Shown: positions 26,649-37,295, counted from the stretch's first letter. The stretch is DNA of 64,000 nucleotides from Ancylomarina salipaludis (GCF_004122035.1 NZ_SAXA01000003.1:124001-188000); one strand, 5' to 3'. Notes: generated from the sequence alone by a model not told the origin. Translations and numbers: made by a program.

Positions 26649-29531
26649 TTATTTTACAATGAGTTTCCCTTTGTATATTTTTTCACCCTCAAGATTGATA
26701 ATATGAATACCAGGTTTTAGTTGTTCCCGGTTAATCAATACATTATTGTTAGTGACATTTTCAATAATACGAACTACACGACCTGAAGCATCAACCACAA
26801 TCAGGCGGTATGATTCGTTATTTTCATTTGGAAATTCAACACGACTGCTATTTTCCATAGGATTAGGATAAATACTCAGTTTGGTGTTGGCTTCGGCTGG
26901 ATCTTCGATACCTACAAGAGGTCCTGCTGGATCTACAGTTGGTTCTCCAGGTGTTATGTTGGCATGGAAAATACCATTACCATGTGTTCCTACCACAACA
27001 AAACCATCTTTTCGGGTTTTAACCATGTTGACTACAGTATTTCCAATTTTATCAGTCGAAACTTGAGTCCATTTTGTATTTGAATTAAGATCGGTTGTCA
27101 TATATAAACCAATACTTGTTCCTGCAAAATAAACTGGACCATTTTCCGCATTAACAACGTTCAGATATCTTACTGATGGCCCAATATTTTTACTGTCTTT
27201 AGTAATCTCAAGGTCACCGGATACATCGGTCCATGTTTCTCCTGCATCTTTCGAAAAGAAAATACTCTCTACTTCATAATTCGAAAATGTGACATATACA
27301 TAGCTGGCATTAGCAGGATTAACCTCAATACTACTTACATATGCGTCTTCTGGCATAGAAGGACCTGTAATTTCCGTTGTTGCGGCTTGTGAAGAGTGAG
27401 AGTTAATTGTTTTATAGATTTTCCCTTTAGACGTACCGAAATACAACAGATTGGCAGGAAGAATTGATGATTTGATAGCTGATATCTGGCCTGTAATATT
27501 TGTACCTTCTATTTTTTCCCAACCTAAGGTTGCTGCATTGTTAGAGAACTTCGTGATTTTATAAATATCGGTATTTCTCCAAATATCGGTTCCACCAGCA
27601 TAAAACATAATGGCTTCGTTGTTGCCATCAATCTCATATGGGTTGATGAATAAGAGAGAATCAGAATTAATACCTTCAGGGTCTACGCGAGCCCATTCCC
27701 AATCTTTGTCAGTTGTGTTGTATGCATTTAAATAGATACGACCTTTTTGTGATGAAGTAATGTAAGCATTTTTGTTGTTATGCATGCTACAATAAGCCCC
27801 ATCTCCACTTCCAAGATGAATCCAATTTTGCTTGTGAATTCCATTGTCTTCTCTATAAGTGTACCAAGTTCCATTATCTTGAAAACCAGTTAGAATTTCA
27901 TAGGATTCCAAATCATTTGCGTCAATTCCAACGGTATAAGCTTGAGTGGTCAAGTAACCATTGTTCAACGAAACCCAATCTATTGGTTTTAGATCTGGTT
28001 CTTCGAGGTCACCATTGTCACTAGGATCAGAATCTTCGGTTTGTTTATAGTTATTTGTTTTACTTATGCCCCCATCGTGACCACTTAGTAGTGTTTTACC
28101 ATCATTAAGAAAAGCTAATGCATGTTGATCTGGGTGATGTTTATCGTATTGAGAAACGTTATTTATTGTAGCATAACCACCAATCCAATAAGTTTTAGTT
28201 TTGTCTTTTTCAGGATTCCCTACACTAACAGGGTTTGCATTCGTAGCAAAGCCGTCGTCACTACGGAAAAGGTTGGTTCCTCCAATGAAAACCATATTTT
28301 CATCGTCTGGAGCGACTTTGATAACCATATCGTATGAATTCTGAGATGTATATCCTGATACATCACGGTCTCCTGTTCCACTTGCAGGGAGATTTAAAGA
28401 ACGATCTTCCCACATGAGTTCATCTCCATTTATAGTTAATTTCCAAAGACTATGGTCGTTAAGGCCAGATCCTGGTGTTTCAGATAAGAAATATAAGACA
28501 TTCTCATTACTGGGGGCATAAGCCAATACGGTACGATCAAAGCTTTCTGGAAAGTTTTCTGGAGTGATATTTTCCCAATCACCAACATTTCCGGTTTTTG
28601 ATCTATATAAACCGTTAATTGTTCCACCACTGCTTAGAGTGGCATATTTAATTCCTTCTGGTGTACATATGACATCCGTTGTTGAAGCCCATTTATCGTT
28701 ATTTGTCGCTTTACTCGTCAAAACAGTCGTTGCGGTTAGACCTCCATCTGTTAGTCGCCAGATTTTTCCGTAGGTTGCAACATAAACATCACCATTCAGA
28801 GGATCTACGCTAATATTCCAACAAATATCTGTTGTTTCAGTAAAAATAGGCGTATCATCTGTATCCATTGCAGGCAATTTCTCCCAGAATTTTCCGCCAT
28901 TTTCGGATTTAAATACTCCGGCTCCTGAATAAAATGCGCCACGAGCTCCGGCAGATCCGGAATATTCACCAGTAGCATAATACCATGTGTCTGTATGTCC
29001 TTCACGAGGATCTTGTGCAACGGCAGTAACAGATTGATGATCTGTTGTAGTCGTGGTTTTTGTCCAGGAAGCCCCGCCATCTTCTGATCTCCACATGCCA
29101 CCAGTCACACCTCCTGCTAAAATAATGTTGTCATTCGTAACATCAATAGCTAGAGCTCTTGTTCTACCACCCACATTATATGGTCCGGTTTGTTTCCAAT
29201 CAATCCCCTGAGATTTTGTTCTTGATCTGAATTGATTTTTATTATCAGATAGGAACTTCAATTCTCTTTCACGAAAGTTAGCTGGAAGTTCTCCTGTTTT
29301 GGGGTCTTGAGTTATTAACTTCTCAAATATTAAGCGTTCATGTGGTGCATCTTTGACACGAATGATTCCTTTACGCTGATCTGCTTTTTTAGCCATTCTG
29401 ACATGGTTTACCCCAGGTGCAGTAAGCTTTTTGTACGTGTTTTCATTAATAACAATATTCTTTGTTTGTGCCAGGCCACTAAGGGTTAAGGCTACAAGGA
29501 ATATTGAACTCAGTAGTAGATTTTTCTTCAT
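26649..29531 (-). CDS. T9SS type A cargo: large secreted beta-propeller (BNR/sialidase-like) protein
   Basis: 960 residues with a signal peptide (MKKNLLLSSIFLVALTLSGLAQ). The body has many propeller repeats of the S-x-D-x-G-x-(T/S)-W type (SEDGGASWTKT, SENGGKFWEKLP, SKDAGETWTDVS), interspersed with Y-A-P/D-P-x-(N/D)-x-x-x-(V/L)-Y/F units, as in Vps10/BNR photosynthesis-stability-like propellers. The last ~80 residues (LSIYPNPMENSSRVEFP through KGKLIVK) are the type A secretion signal of the type IX system. No glycosidase catalytic set was recognised, so it is probably a surface-binding protein. It is monocistronic. Confidence 0.88.
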   Translation of the reverse strand: MKKNLLLSSIFLVALTLSGLAQTKNIVINENTYKKLTAPGVNHVRMAKKADQRKGIIRVKDAPHERLIFEKLITQDPKTGELPANFRERELKFLSDNKNQFRSRTKSQGIDWKQTGPYNVGGRTRALAIDVTNDNIILAGGVTGGMWRSEDGGASWTKTTTTTDHQSVTAVAQDPREGHTDTWYYATGEYSGSAGARGAFYSGAGVFKSENGGKFWEKLPAMDTDDTPIFTETTDICWNISVDPLNGDVYVATYGKIWRLTDGGLTATTVLTSKATNNDKWASTTDVICTPEGIKYATLSSGGTINGLYRSKTGNVGDWENITPENFPESFDRTVLAYAPSNENVLYFLSETPGSGLNDHSLWKLTINGDELMWEDRSLNLPASGTGDRDVSGYTSQNSYDMVIKVAPDDENMVFIGGTNLFRSDDGFATNANPVSVGNPEKDKTKTYWIGGYATINNVSQYDKHHPDQHALAFLNDGKTLLSGHDGGISKTNNYKQTEDSDPSDNGDLEEPDLKPIDWVSLNNGYLTTQAYTVGIDANDLESYEILTGFQDNGTWYTYREDNGIHKQNWIHLGSGDGAYCSMHNNKNAYITSSQKGRIYLNAYNTTDKDWEWARVDPEGINSDSLLFINPYEIDGNNEAIMFYAGGTDIWRNTDIYKITKFSNNAATLGWEKIEGTNITGQISAIKSSILPANLLYFGTSKGKIYKTINSHSSQAATTEITGPSMPEDAYVSSIEVNPANASYVYVTFSNYEVESIFFSKDAGETWTDVSGDLEITKDSKNIGPSVRYLNVVNAENGPVYFAGTSIGLYMTTDLNSNTKWTQVSTDKIGNTVVNMVKTRKDGFVVVGTHGNGIFHANITPGEPTVDPAGPLVGIEDPAEANTKLSIYPNPMENSSRVEFPNENNESYRLIVVDASGRVVRIIENVTNNNVLINREQLKPGIHIINLEGEKIYKGKLIVK

Positions 29532-29636
29532 TCTTTTCTTGTTAGTTAGCGGTTAGTAGGTTTACTGAATTCCTATTACAGACAGAGTTGTACAGGGGTA
29601 ATTTATCGTCTATACGTAGATTTTCAATTTGGTTGT

Positions 29637-30035
29637 CTATTTAACTTCTTTAATTAAATTTAAAATGGGGTCATTATTTCCCATAGTTTGAGATTCTTTA
29701 AACAAAAAGCTATAATTAGAGTTGATTTTTACATCTGAATTACTTTTTGTCTCGAAACTGATCTCTTTACCTTTTGAGTAGATGCCTATGATTCCAGCAC
29801 CTGATCCTAATGTTTTATTTACAGTTGCATGAATTTCATTATATTCATTATGAGGAATAATTTTTAATATTTTTATGTTTAAAGCTAAAGTATTTGGTGC
29901 AAAATCAGGTTTGTTGATAGGAATCTCCTTTGTGACTTGAGCAGAGTCGGCTACTATTTTTTTAGGTGTATTCTTTTGGTTGGCACATGAAAATGTGATA
30001 GATAGAATGGATATGAGTAGTGCATAATGCTTCAT
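29637..30035 (-). CDS. Small lipoprotein of unknown function
   Basis: 132 residues from the ATG at 30035, chosen because it yields a lipoprotein signal (MKHYALLISILSITFSC, lipobox before Cys17); the longer frame upstream would read through the promoter area. The mature part has a short charged linker and a small beta domain (LALNIKILKIIPHNEYNEIH, ISFETKSNSDVKINSNYSF). No family recognised. It is on the same strand and 105 bases upstream of the 960-residue T9SS cargo, so joint expression is possible. Confidence 0.6.
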   Translation of the reverse strand: MKHYALLISILSITFSCANQKNTPKKIVADSAQVTKEIPINKPDFAPNTLALNIKILKIIPHNEYNEIHATVNKTLGSGAGIIGIYSKGKEISFETKSNSDVKINSNYSFLFKESQTMGNNDPILNLIKEVK

Positions 30036-30110
30036 AATATTGATGTGTTTGGTTAGATTGAAGCACAAGGTAGGAAAAAAAATGAAAAAGATTCTTTCTA
30101 TAATAAAATG

Positions 30111-30143
30111 AAAAAGCCCTCTTTTCATATGAAAAGAGGGCTT
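30111..30143 (-). terminator. Intrinsic terminator after purL
   Basis: GCCCTCTTTTC / GAAAAGAGGGC with a 4-base loop. On the minus strand it is followed by TTTTTC. Confidence 0.88.
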
Positions 30144-30163
30144 CTAAATATGTGTATATTTAA

Positions 30164-33100
30164 TTATTTATGTTTTGCAATCCAGTTTTTAGCATTGATA
30201 AAAGCTTCAATCCAAGGACTCACTTCATCCTCCAATCTGCTTTCATCATAGTAAGCCCAATTCCATGGATAAGTAGCACGTTCCAAGTGAGGCATCATGG
30301 CAAGATGACGACCATCATTTGAACATATTGCTGCTGTTTCAAATGGCGAGCCATTGGGATTAGCTGGATAATCCTTGAAGCTATATTTCATTGGAATCTG
30401 ATATTTATCTTCACCGTAAGGTAAATCAAATTTACCTTCACCGTGTGCAACCCAAATACCTAAACGGCTACCAGCAAGAGTAGAAAGCATCACTGAATCG
30501 TTAGCTTGAATATCTACGTTCACAAAGCCTGATTCAAATTTATGAGATTCGTTGTGAAGCAGTTTTGGATGCTTATCATGTTCAGGATAAATCAGGCCTA
30601 GTTCTGAGATTAACTGACAACCATTACAAACACCTAAACTTAATGTGTCCTTACGTTTGTAGAAATCTTCAAGAGCTTTCTTGGCTTTTTCATTATAAAG
30701 GAATGCGCCAGCCCAACCTTTTGCCGATCCTAATACATCTGAGTTAGAGAAGCCTCCAACAAAAACAATCATGTTCACATCAGAGAAGTCTGAACGACCT
30801 GAAATCAAATCTGTCATATGAATATCCTTAACATCCATACCTGCCAGATGCATCATCCAAGCCATTTCCCTATCGCCATTTACACCTTTTTCGCGAATGA
30901 TAGCTGCTTTAATGCCCGATTTAGTTTGACGTTTAGGATCAATGCCGTATTGTGCAAATTTACCCGTGAAGTTTTCAGGGAATTTATAGTTAAGACTATT
31001 CTGTTTATATGATTTGAATCGTTCCAATGCTAAATCATTACCAGATTGATTGCGATCCAATAGGTATGATGTTTTATACCAAAGGTCACGTAATGATGCA
31101 ATATCAAGAGATATGTTTTGATCTGCTTTAGCGATTGTCATTTTTCCAGCTTCAGATGGGGTTCCAATTTTATGGAAAATTATCCCAGCTTCAGAAAGGA
31201 CTTTACTCACGGTGTTAATATCCTCTACTTGAATGATAACACCAGGGTTTTCGCTGAATAGAACTTTGATTAAGTCAGCTTCTTTAATCTCATTCAGATT
31301 AATTGAAGCGCCAAGTTTATTGTCTGCAAAACACATTTCAAGTAAAGCAGTAATCATACCGCCTGAAGAAATATCGTGACCAGCAAGAATTTTTCTATCG
31401 AGAATAAGTTGCTGAAGGGTTTCGAAGGTCTTTGCAAAATATTTGGCATCAGTAACATTTGGGGTTGTTTTTCCAAGTTTGTTAATGATTTGAGCAAAAC
31501 TACTGCCACCTAATTGGAAATCATCTTTCGAAAAGTCGATATGTAATAGGTGAGAGTTTGCTACATTTTTCATTACCGGGCTAACCATACGATTGATATC
31601 AATGATTTCACCCACAGTTGAAATGATTACTGTTCCGGGAGCATAAACCACATCATCCTGACCATATTTTTGAGTCATAGATAATGAGTCTTTACCAGTT
31701 GGGACGTTTAAACCTAGTTCAATTGCAAATTCACTAATGGATTCAACAGCTTTATAAAGACGAGCATCTTCACCTTTGTTTTTACAAGGCCACATCCAGT
31801 TTGCAGAAAGAGAAACACCCTTGATACCTTGTTCAATTGGAGCCCAAACCAAGTTGGTTAGCGACTCGGCAATCGAAAGGCGTGAGCCGTTTGCTGAATC
31901 AACAAGTGCAGAAACAGGAGCGTGTCCAATCGAAGTGGCAATCCCTTTTTCTCCCTGAAAGTCCAGAGCAACCGCACCTAAATTGTTAAGAGGTAACTGA
32001 AGTGGGCCAGCACATTGCTGCATGGCAATTTTACCGGTTACAGAGCGGTCAACCTTATTGGTTAACCAATCCTTACAAGCAACTGATTCCAGTTGAAGAA
32101 CTTCCTCAAGGTAGTCTTCCAGTTTCTCGGCTTCGTAAGCAACTTCTTCGAAAGTTTCAACGACTGTTTCGTCAGTCATAACTGTTTTTGGTGGTTTACC
32201 AAACATTTCAGAAAGACCAAGATCGATAGGATTCTCGCCTGTTTTTTTATCTTCGAAAGTGAAACGCATGTCTCCGGTTGTTTCACCAATTTCGTATATA
32301 GGAGCTCGTTCGCGTTCAGCAATACGAGTTAATAAAGCAACATCATCTTTACCTATAACCAGCCCCATTCTTTCCTGAGACTCGTTACCTACAATTTCTT
32401 TAGCAGAAAGAGTCGGGTCACCAACAGGAAGAGCATTTAGATCAATTTTACCACCTGTTTCTTCTACAAGTTCTGACAGACAGTTTAGGTGACCACCAGC
32501 ACCGTGATCGTGAATTGAAATAATTGGGTTATGATCAGATTCTGCCATGGCTCTGATAGCATTACAAACTCTTTTTTGCATTTCAGGATTCGAACGCTGA
32601 ACAGCATTTAGCTCAATAGAATTGGCGTATTCACCTGTAGCAACTGAAGATACAGCACTACCCCCCATTCCGATTCTGTAGTTGTCTCCTCCCAGGAGTA
32701 CAACTTTATCACCTTTTTTAGGGACATCTTTTTGTGCCTGTTCCAATCGGCCATAGCCAATACCACCGGCTTGCATGATGACCTTATCGTAACCGTATTT
32801 TTTATTGTTTTCGAAATGTTCGAAAGTTAGTACCGAACCACAAATCAATGGTTGACCGAATTTATTTCCAAAATCACTCGCTCCATTTGAAGCTTTAATT
32901 AGAATTTCTTCCGGTGTTTGGTATAGCCATTTGCGAGGATCAGTAGCACCTTCCCATTTTCTAGTAGCTTCAAGTCTAGGGTATGATGTCATATAAACAG
33001 CAGTTCCTGCCATTGGCAGAGAAGCTTTTCCTCCTGCAATACGATCTCGGATTTCTCCTCCTGTACCAGTTGCTGCACCATTAAATGGCTCAACAGTTGT

Positions 33101-33853
33101 TGGGAAGTTATGTGTTTCTGCCTTTAATGAGATGACAGTATCAATATCTTTGGTGTAGAAAAAATCTGCTTTATCGTGAGAGAGTGGGGCAAATTGTTCA
33201 ACTCTTGGTCCTTGAAGAAAGGCACAATTGTCTTTATATGCCGATACAATACGATTGTGATTTTCTTGTGAGGTTTTTTTTATCAATTGGAAAAGGGATG
33301 ATTCTTTTTCTTCTCCATCTATAATAAAAGTGCCGTTGAATATTTTGTGACGGCAGTGTTCTGAATTGACTTGAGAGAATCCAAAAACTTCGGAATCGGT
33401 TAATTTGCGTTCGATCTTTTTCTCAACTCCTTCAAGATAGCTTATCTCTTCATCGCTTAGAGCCAAACCTTCTTGTTTGTTATAAGCTCTAATATCTTCG
33501 ATATAAATAATAGGATCAGCTTGTTTCTCGATAGTGAAAATTTTCTGATCTAAATTTTCATACAAGTTTTGAAGCATAGGATCGTACTGCGGGTGTTCAG
33601 CATCAACTTGATTGAATTCTTCGATACGAAGGATTCCATTTAATCCCATGTTTTGCGTAATTTCAACAGCATTCGTGCTCCAGGGGGTGATCATCTCTTT
33701 ACGAGGCCCTACAAATTTTCCTGTTACTTTTTCGTCGGTTAGGATTTCAGCATCGCTAAATAGCCAGGATAATTTAGCTGTATCAATTGCATTTAATTCG
33801 AGAGAACAATGTACTCCGTAATGAACTTTACCTTTTTTAAAGAATAGTATCAT
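30164..33853 (-). CDS. purL: Phosphoribosylformylglycinamidine synthase, large single-chain form
   Basis: PurL converts FGAR, glutamine and ATP to FGAM in purine synthesis. The 1229 residues carry all parts of the single-chain enzyme: an N-terminal PurS-like region, FGAM synthase domain 1 with SLKAETHNFPTTVEPFNGAATGTGG and GSAVSSVATGE, domain 2 with HDISSGGMITALLEM, and the C-terminal glutaminase with LGVCNGCQL (nucleophilic Cys) and its His/Glu partners near MMPHLERA. Length is close to the proteobacterial enzyme (~1295). A -7 element (TATATTTG, minus strand, 33895-33902) lies 42 bases upstream of the start. purB at the window's left edge is the only other purine gene here, so the pathway genes are scattered. 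Confidence 0.97.
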   Translation of the reverse strand: MILFFKKGKVHYGVHCSLELNAIDTAKLSWLFSDAEILTDEKVTGKFVGPRKEMITPWSTNAVEITQNMGLNGILRIEEFNQVDAEHPQYDPMLQNLYENLDQKIFTIEKQADPIIYIEDIRAYNKQEGLALSDEEISYLEGVEKKIERKLTDSEVFGFSQVNSEHCRHKIFNGTFIIDGEEKESSLFQLIKKTSQENHNRIVSAYKDNCAFLQGPRVEQFAPLSHDKADFFYTKDIDTVISLKAETHNFPTTVEPFNGAATGTGGEIRDRIAGGKASLPMAGTAVYMTSYPRLEATRKWEGATDPRKWLYQTPEEILIKASNGASDFGNKFGQPLICGSVLTFEHFENNKKYGYDKVIMQAGGIGYGRLEQAQKDVPKKGDKVVLLGGDNYRIGMGGSAVSSVATGEYANSIELNAVQRSNPEMQKRVCNAIRAMAESDHNPIISIHDHGAGGHLNCLSELVEETGGKIDLNALPVGDPTLSAKEIVGNESQERMGLVIGKDDVALLTRIAERERAPIYEIGETTGDMRFTFEDKKTGENPIDLGLSEMFGKPPKTVMTDETVVETFEEVAYEAEKLEDYLEEVLQLESVACKDWLTNKVDRSVTGKIAMQQCAGPLQLPLNNLGAVALDFQGEKGIATSIGHAPVSALVDSANGSRLSIAESLTNLVWAPIEQGIKGVSLSANWMWPCKNKGEDARLYKAVESISEFAIELGLNVPTGKDSLSMTQKYGQDDVVYAPGTVIISTVGEIIDINRMVSPVMKNVANSHLLHIDFSKDDFQLGGSSFAQIINKLGKTTPNVTDAKYFAKTFETLQQLILDRKILAGHDISSGGMITALLEMCFADNKLGASINLNEIKEADLIKVLFSENPGVIIQVEDINTVSKVLSEAGIIFHKIGTPSEAGKMTIAKADQNISLDIASLRDLWYKTSYLLDRNQSGNDLALERFKSYKQNSLNYKFPENFTGKFAQYGIDPKRQTKSGIKAAIIREKGVNGDREMAWMMHLAGMDVKDIHMTDLISGRSDFSDVNMIVFVGGFSNSDVLGSAKGWAGAFLYNEKAKKALEDFYKRKDTLSLGVCNGCQLISELGLIYPEHDKHPKLLHNESHKFESGFVNVDIQANDSVMLSTLAGSRLGIWVAHGEGKFDLPYGEDKYQIPMKYSFKDYPANPNGSPFETAAICSNDGRHLAMMPHLERATYPWNWAYYDESRLEDEVSPWIEAFINAKNWIAKHK

Positions 33854-33894
33854 CTTAAATTTTTTATAAAATTGGTTGAAAGCAGATTTCGCTG

Positions 33895-33902
33895 CAAATA
33901 TA
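33895..33902 (-). promoter_or_regulatory. Promoter -7 element of purL
   Basis: TATATTTG on the minus strand, 42 bases above the purL ATG; no clear TTG at -33. Confidence 0.45.
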
Positions 33903-34440
33903 GTTAAAGAGTTTGATTTTGTTGGGCTGAGAATGTGGAAAATCCATGTTTTTGCAAGACTCGGTTTGGGCCATAGATTTTAGTCCTGATTTTGAAAAAG
34001 ACTTACTTTTTGATGATATGATTTTTGTGTATAAACAAGAGGTGTAGGGCTTATTTGTTTTGCAGGTGTAATAAAGAGGTATTAAATTGCGTGCATCGAA
34101 ACAGAGGTTAATTGGTTTTATCTTCTTTGTTTGGAATATGCTTTGACTCTATCGAAAGGGTTAAAACGAATTTCTTGTTTTAAAACAGTAAAAACTATGT
34201 TGAGGAAACTGCTTTAAAATTTCAAAGAAAGAAGGAAAGCATCTTCATTTGTTTTTTTAGAGATAAAGATTCTTGCAAAGGTTTTCGAAAATGCCAGATT
34301 TGATGCTGATTTGAATGTATTTTAGGAAAAGTGTCTGAGGCTTCATCCTCTGCAATCAGCTTATTATCAGGAAGTAGTAATTGTTTCTGTTTTGCTTTTT
34401 TAGACATGTTGAAGAACAAGTTTAATATTCATTGAAAACA
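33903..34440. other. Gene-poor gap between divergent purL and mce
   Basis: 538 AT-rich bases between divergent genes. A minus-strand frame at 34222-34419 could give a ~61-residue lysine-rich peptide (start MSKKAKQKQ) but has no signal, domain or relative that I recognise. No repeats, tRNA or clear hairpins were seen. Confidence 0.45.
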
Positions 34441-34471
34441 TTGATTATCGTTTTTCCTTTCAATAATTTTG
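34441..34471 (+). promoter_or_regulatory. Promoter of the mce-mmd operon
   Basis: TTG (34441-34443), 20-base spacer, TAATTTTG (34464-34471), 34 bases before the mce ATG. Confidence 0.65.
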
Positions 34472-34504
34472 TCACCAATTATTCAATCAAAATATAATTT
34501 AATT

Positions 34505-34909
34505 ATGAAACCGACACATATTGAGCACATCGGGATTGCTGTTAAAAGCTTAGAAGAAGCTATTCCATTTTACGAAAAAGTATTAGGATTAGAGTGTTAT
34601 GCTATTGAGGAAGTTGTTGATCAGAAAGTGAAGACAGCATTTTTCAAAGTGGGTGATGTGAAAATCGAATTGCTTGAGTCTACTGATCCAGAGGGACCTA
34701 TTGGGAAATTTGTAGAAAAAACTGGTGGTGGAATGCATCACTTGGCATTTGCTGTTGAAGATGTTCAGGAAGCTTTGAATGATGCTGCAGAAGCAGGATG
34801 TCAGCTGATTGATAAGACACCTCGAGGTGGAGCAGAAGGTTTGAAGATCGGTTTCTTGCACCCTAAGTCAACTCAAAGAGTTTTGACAGAACTTTGTGGT
34901 AATAAATAA
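34505..34909 (+). CDS. mce: Methylmalonyl-CoA epimerase
   Basis: 134 residues of the glyoxalase/vicinal-oxygen-chelate fold, converting between (R)- and (S)-methylmalonyl-CoA. IEHIGIAVKSLEEAIPFYEKVLG holds the first metal-binding His. VKIELLES and GGGMHHLAFAVED supply further ligands, and LTELCGN the terminal Glu. The ATG at 34505 was chosen over an upstream TTG that overlaps the -7 element. It is the first gene of a five-gene operon that decarboxylates methylmalonyl-CoA while exporting sodium. Confidence 0.95.
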   Translation: MKPTHIEHIGIAVKSLEEAIPFYEKVLGLECYAIEEVVDQKVKTAFFKVGDVKIELLESTDPEGPIGKFVEKTGGGMHHLAFAVEDVQEALNDAAEAGCQLIDKTPRGGAEGLKIGFLHPKSTQRVLTELCGNK

Positions 34910-34947
34910 GAATACTCAATTATAATATATTATAACTAATAGAAGTT

Positions 34948-36504
34948 ATGGCTAGTCAGGATAAAATTAAAAAGTTAATTGACTTAAGAGCAGAAGCTAA
35001 ACTTGGCGGAGGTGAGAAGCGTATTGAATCTCAGCACAAGAAAGGTAAGTATACTGCTCGTGAAAGAATCGACATGCTTTTGGATGAAGGTAGTTTCGAG
35101 GAATTCGATATGTTTGTGACTCATCGTTGTACCAACTTTGGTATGGAGAAAACTAAATTCTTAGGCGATGGTGTTGTTACAGGTCAAGGAACTGTGGATG
35201 GACGCTTAGTTTTTGTGTTTTCTCAGGATTTCACTGTATTTGGTGGATCTCTGTCTGAAACTTTTGCACAAAAAATTTGCAAAGTGATGGATATGGCAAT
35301 GAAAGTTGGTGCACCTTGTGTTGGATTGAATGATTCAGGAGGAGCTCGTATTCAGGAGGGGGTAACTGCTCTTGCTGGTTATGCTGAGATTTTCCAAAGA
35401 AACATTATGGCGTCTGGTGTTATCCCTCAGATTTCTGCAATTTTTGGTCCTTGTGCTGGTGGAGCCGTTTATTCTCCTGCATTAACTGATTTTATCATGA
35501 TGACTGAAGAAAAGTCATACATGTTTGTAACTGGTCCTAAGGTTGTTAAGACTGTGACTGGTGAAGATATTACAACTGAGGCTTTAGGTGGTGCTCATAT
35601 GCACGCTTCTAAATCAGGTGTTTCTCACTTCAAGTTGGAAGACGAAGAAGAAGGTATTATGATTATTCGTAAGCTGTTGTCTTTTATGCCTTCTAATAAC
35701 CTTGAAGAGCCGCCTTTGGCTGACTGTACTGACCCTATCGATAGACTAGAGGACGTATTGAATGATATTATACCAGCAAATCCTAACATGCCTTATGACA
35801 TGAAGGATGTGATTTATTCTATTGTTGATGATGCTGAATTCCTTGAAGTACACCGTCACTATGCAAAGAATATTCTTGTTGGTTTTTCAAGAATGGGTGG
35901 TATGCCAGTAGGTATCGTTGCCAATCAGCCTAATTTCCTTGCTGGTGTTCTTGATATCGAATCTTCAAGAAAAGCAGCTCGTTTTATCCGTTTCTGTGAC
36001 TGTTTCAATATTCCTATCTTGACTTTAGTTGATGTTCCAGGATTCCTTCCAGGATCAGGTCAGGAGTTTGGTGGTATCATTACTCACGGAGCAAAACTTA
36101 TGTTTGCTTATGGTGAAGCGACAGTTCCTAAAGTAACAATCACCTTACGTAAATCATATGGTGGAGCTCATGATGTAATGTCTTGTAAGCAATTACGTGG
36201 CGACCTTAACTATGCTTGGCCATCAGCTGAGATTGCAGTAATGGGTGCTAAGGGTGCTATCGAGGTACTACATGGTAGAAAAATGATGGAGCTTAGCGAT
36301 GATGAGAAAGTTAAATTCATCAACGAGCAAGAGATTGAGTATAACGAGAAATTTGCTAATCCATACAATGCTGCTTCATATGGTTACATTGATGATGTAA
36401 TTGAGCCTCGTAATACACGTTTTAGAGTGATTCGTGCATTCCAGTCGTTGCAGACTAAGAAGCAAAGTAATCCTCCTAAAAAGCATTCAAACATTCCATT
36501 GTAA
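34948..36504 (+). CDS. mmdA: Methylmalonyl-CoA decarboxylase alpha subunit (carboxyltransferase)
   Basis: 518 residues, the normal length of acyl-CoA carboxyltransferases. It moves the carboxyl group of methylmalonyl-CoA onto biotin. The two oxyanion-hole glycine pairs are in [12 protein letters not shown] with [14 protein letters not shown] (N half), and in [17 protein letters not shown] with [14 protein letters not shown] (C half). Propionyl-CoA carboxylase beta chains look the same. The decarboxylase assignment comes from the neighbours: OadG-like, biotin carrier and sodium-pump beta subunit genes, and no biotin carboxylase. It is 38 bases after mce. Confidence 0.93.
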   Translation: MASQDKIKKLIDLRAEAKLGGGEKRIESQHKKGKYTARERIDMLLDEGSFEEFDMFVTHRCTNFGMEKTKFLGDGVVTGQGTVDGRLVFVFSQDFTVFGGSLSETFAQKICKVMDMAMKVGAPCVGLNDSGGARIQEGVTALAGYAEIFQRNIMASGVIPQISAIFGPCAGGAVYSPALTDFIMMTEEKSYMFVTGPKVVKTVTGEDITTEALGGAHMHASKSGVSHFKLEDEEEGIMIIRKLLSFMPSNNLEEPPLADCTDPIDRLEDVLNDIIPANPNMPYDMKDVIYSIVDDAEFLEVHRHYAKNILVGFSRMGGMPVGIVANQPNFLAGVLDIESSRKAARFIRFCDCFNIPILTLVDVPGFLPGSGQEFGGIITHGAKLMFAYGEATVPKVTITLRKSYGGAHDVMSCKQLRGDLNYAWPSAEIAVMGAKGAIEVLHGRKMMELSDDEKVKFINEQEIEYNEKFANPYNAASYGYIDDVIEPRNTRFRVIRAFQSLQTKKQSNPPKKHSNIPL

Positions 36505-36517
36505 AAATTAATAAACT

Positions 36518-36871
36518 ATGAGTTATATCAATTTATTATCGATTGGAAGTCAGGGAGGATGGACAGTTGCTTTGGTTGGATACGGCATCGTATTTGTCGC
36601 ATTGGTGGCCTTAGTTATTGTTTTTGTGAACCTTCCTAAGCTTTTGCAAATCAATCTTAGATCGAAGCTTAAAAAGCAGGGTAAGGTAAGTTCTGATTCT
36701 GAAGATTTAAGTATCGAGGGAAGTGTAAATGCAGCTATCGCAATGGCTCTTTATATGCATTTCGATCAAATTCACGATGAGGAAAGCAACATTATTACCA
36801 TTAAAAAAGTTACTAAGAATTATTCTCCATGGAGTTCTAAGATTTATGGAGTAATGAATCAACCAAGATAA
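36518..36871 (+). CDS. OadG/MmdD-like small membrane subunit
   Basis: 117 residues with one transmembrane helix (about 16-37) preceded by a short periplasmic end and followed by a cytoplasmic tail. The tail carries the segment VNAAIAMALYMHFDQIHDEESNIITI, typical of the delta/gamma chain of sodium-pumping decarboxylases, and ends in a YSPWSSKIYG motif. The subunit holds the complex together between the carboxyltransferase and the beta pump. It lies 13 bases after mmdA and 4 before the biotin carrier gene. Confidence 0.87.
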   Translation: MSYINLLSIGSQGGWTVALVGYGIVFVALVALVIVFVNLPKLLQINLRSKLKKQGKVSSDSEDLSIEGSVNAAIAMALYMHFDQIHDEESNIITIKKVTKNYSPWSSKIYGVMNQPR

Positions 36872-36875
36872 GACG

Positions 36876-37295
36876 ATGAAAAAGTTCAAATTTACAATAC
36901 GCGGACAAGAATTCGATGTTGATATCAAAGAGATCGAAGGTACAAACGCTCAAATTGAAGTAAACGGTACTGTTTACGATGTTGAGATTGAAGCAAAAGA
37001 GAAAGTTAGCAAAACGCCTCAGTTGATTCGCAAGCCTGTTATTAATAAGCCAGGTGAAGGTCAGATTAAAAAATCAACTGGTGGTATAAGTGTTAAAGCA
37101 CCTCTTCCAGGAACTATTATTAAAGTTAATGTTGCTGTTGGTGACTCAATTAATGCAGGTGATACTCTACTTATAATGGAAGCCATGAAAATGGAGAACA
37201 ATGTATTGGCTGAAAAAGCAGGTACTGTTAAATCTATTAAAGTAAATGTAGGTGATAGTGTCCTTCAGGATGATGTACTTATTGAGTTAGCGTAA
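36876..37295 (+). CDS. mmdC: Biotin carrier subunit of methylmalonyl-CoA decarboxylase
   Basis: 139 residues. The C-terminal ~70 form a biotinyl domain with EAMKMEN, where Lys105 is the biotinylation site, framed by PLPGTIIKVNVAVGDSINAGD and the symmetrical GTVKSIKVNVGDSV. The N-terminal part (KFKFTIRGQEFDVDI) is the small beta domain common in these chains, joined by a short Lys/Pro linker. It shuttles CO2 from the alpha subunit to the membrane beta subunit. Confidence 0.94.
   Translation: MKKFKFTIRGQEFDVDIKEIEGTNAQIEVNGTVYDVEIEAKEKVSKTPQLIRKPVINKPGEGQIKKSTGGISVKAPLPGTIIKVNVAVGDSINAGDTLLIMEAMKMENNVLAEKAGTVKSIKVNVGDSVLQDDVLIELA

Noticed and set aside
34222-34419. A ~61-residue lysine-rich peptide on the minus strand
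   Set aside because: No signal, domain, promoter or neighbour supports it, so it is mentioned only within the intergenic entry.
34948-37295. Propionyl-CoA carboxylase operon
   Set aside because: No biotin carboxylase gene is present, while an OadG-like subunit and a sodium-pump beta subunit follow, so a decarboxylase complex fits better.
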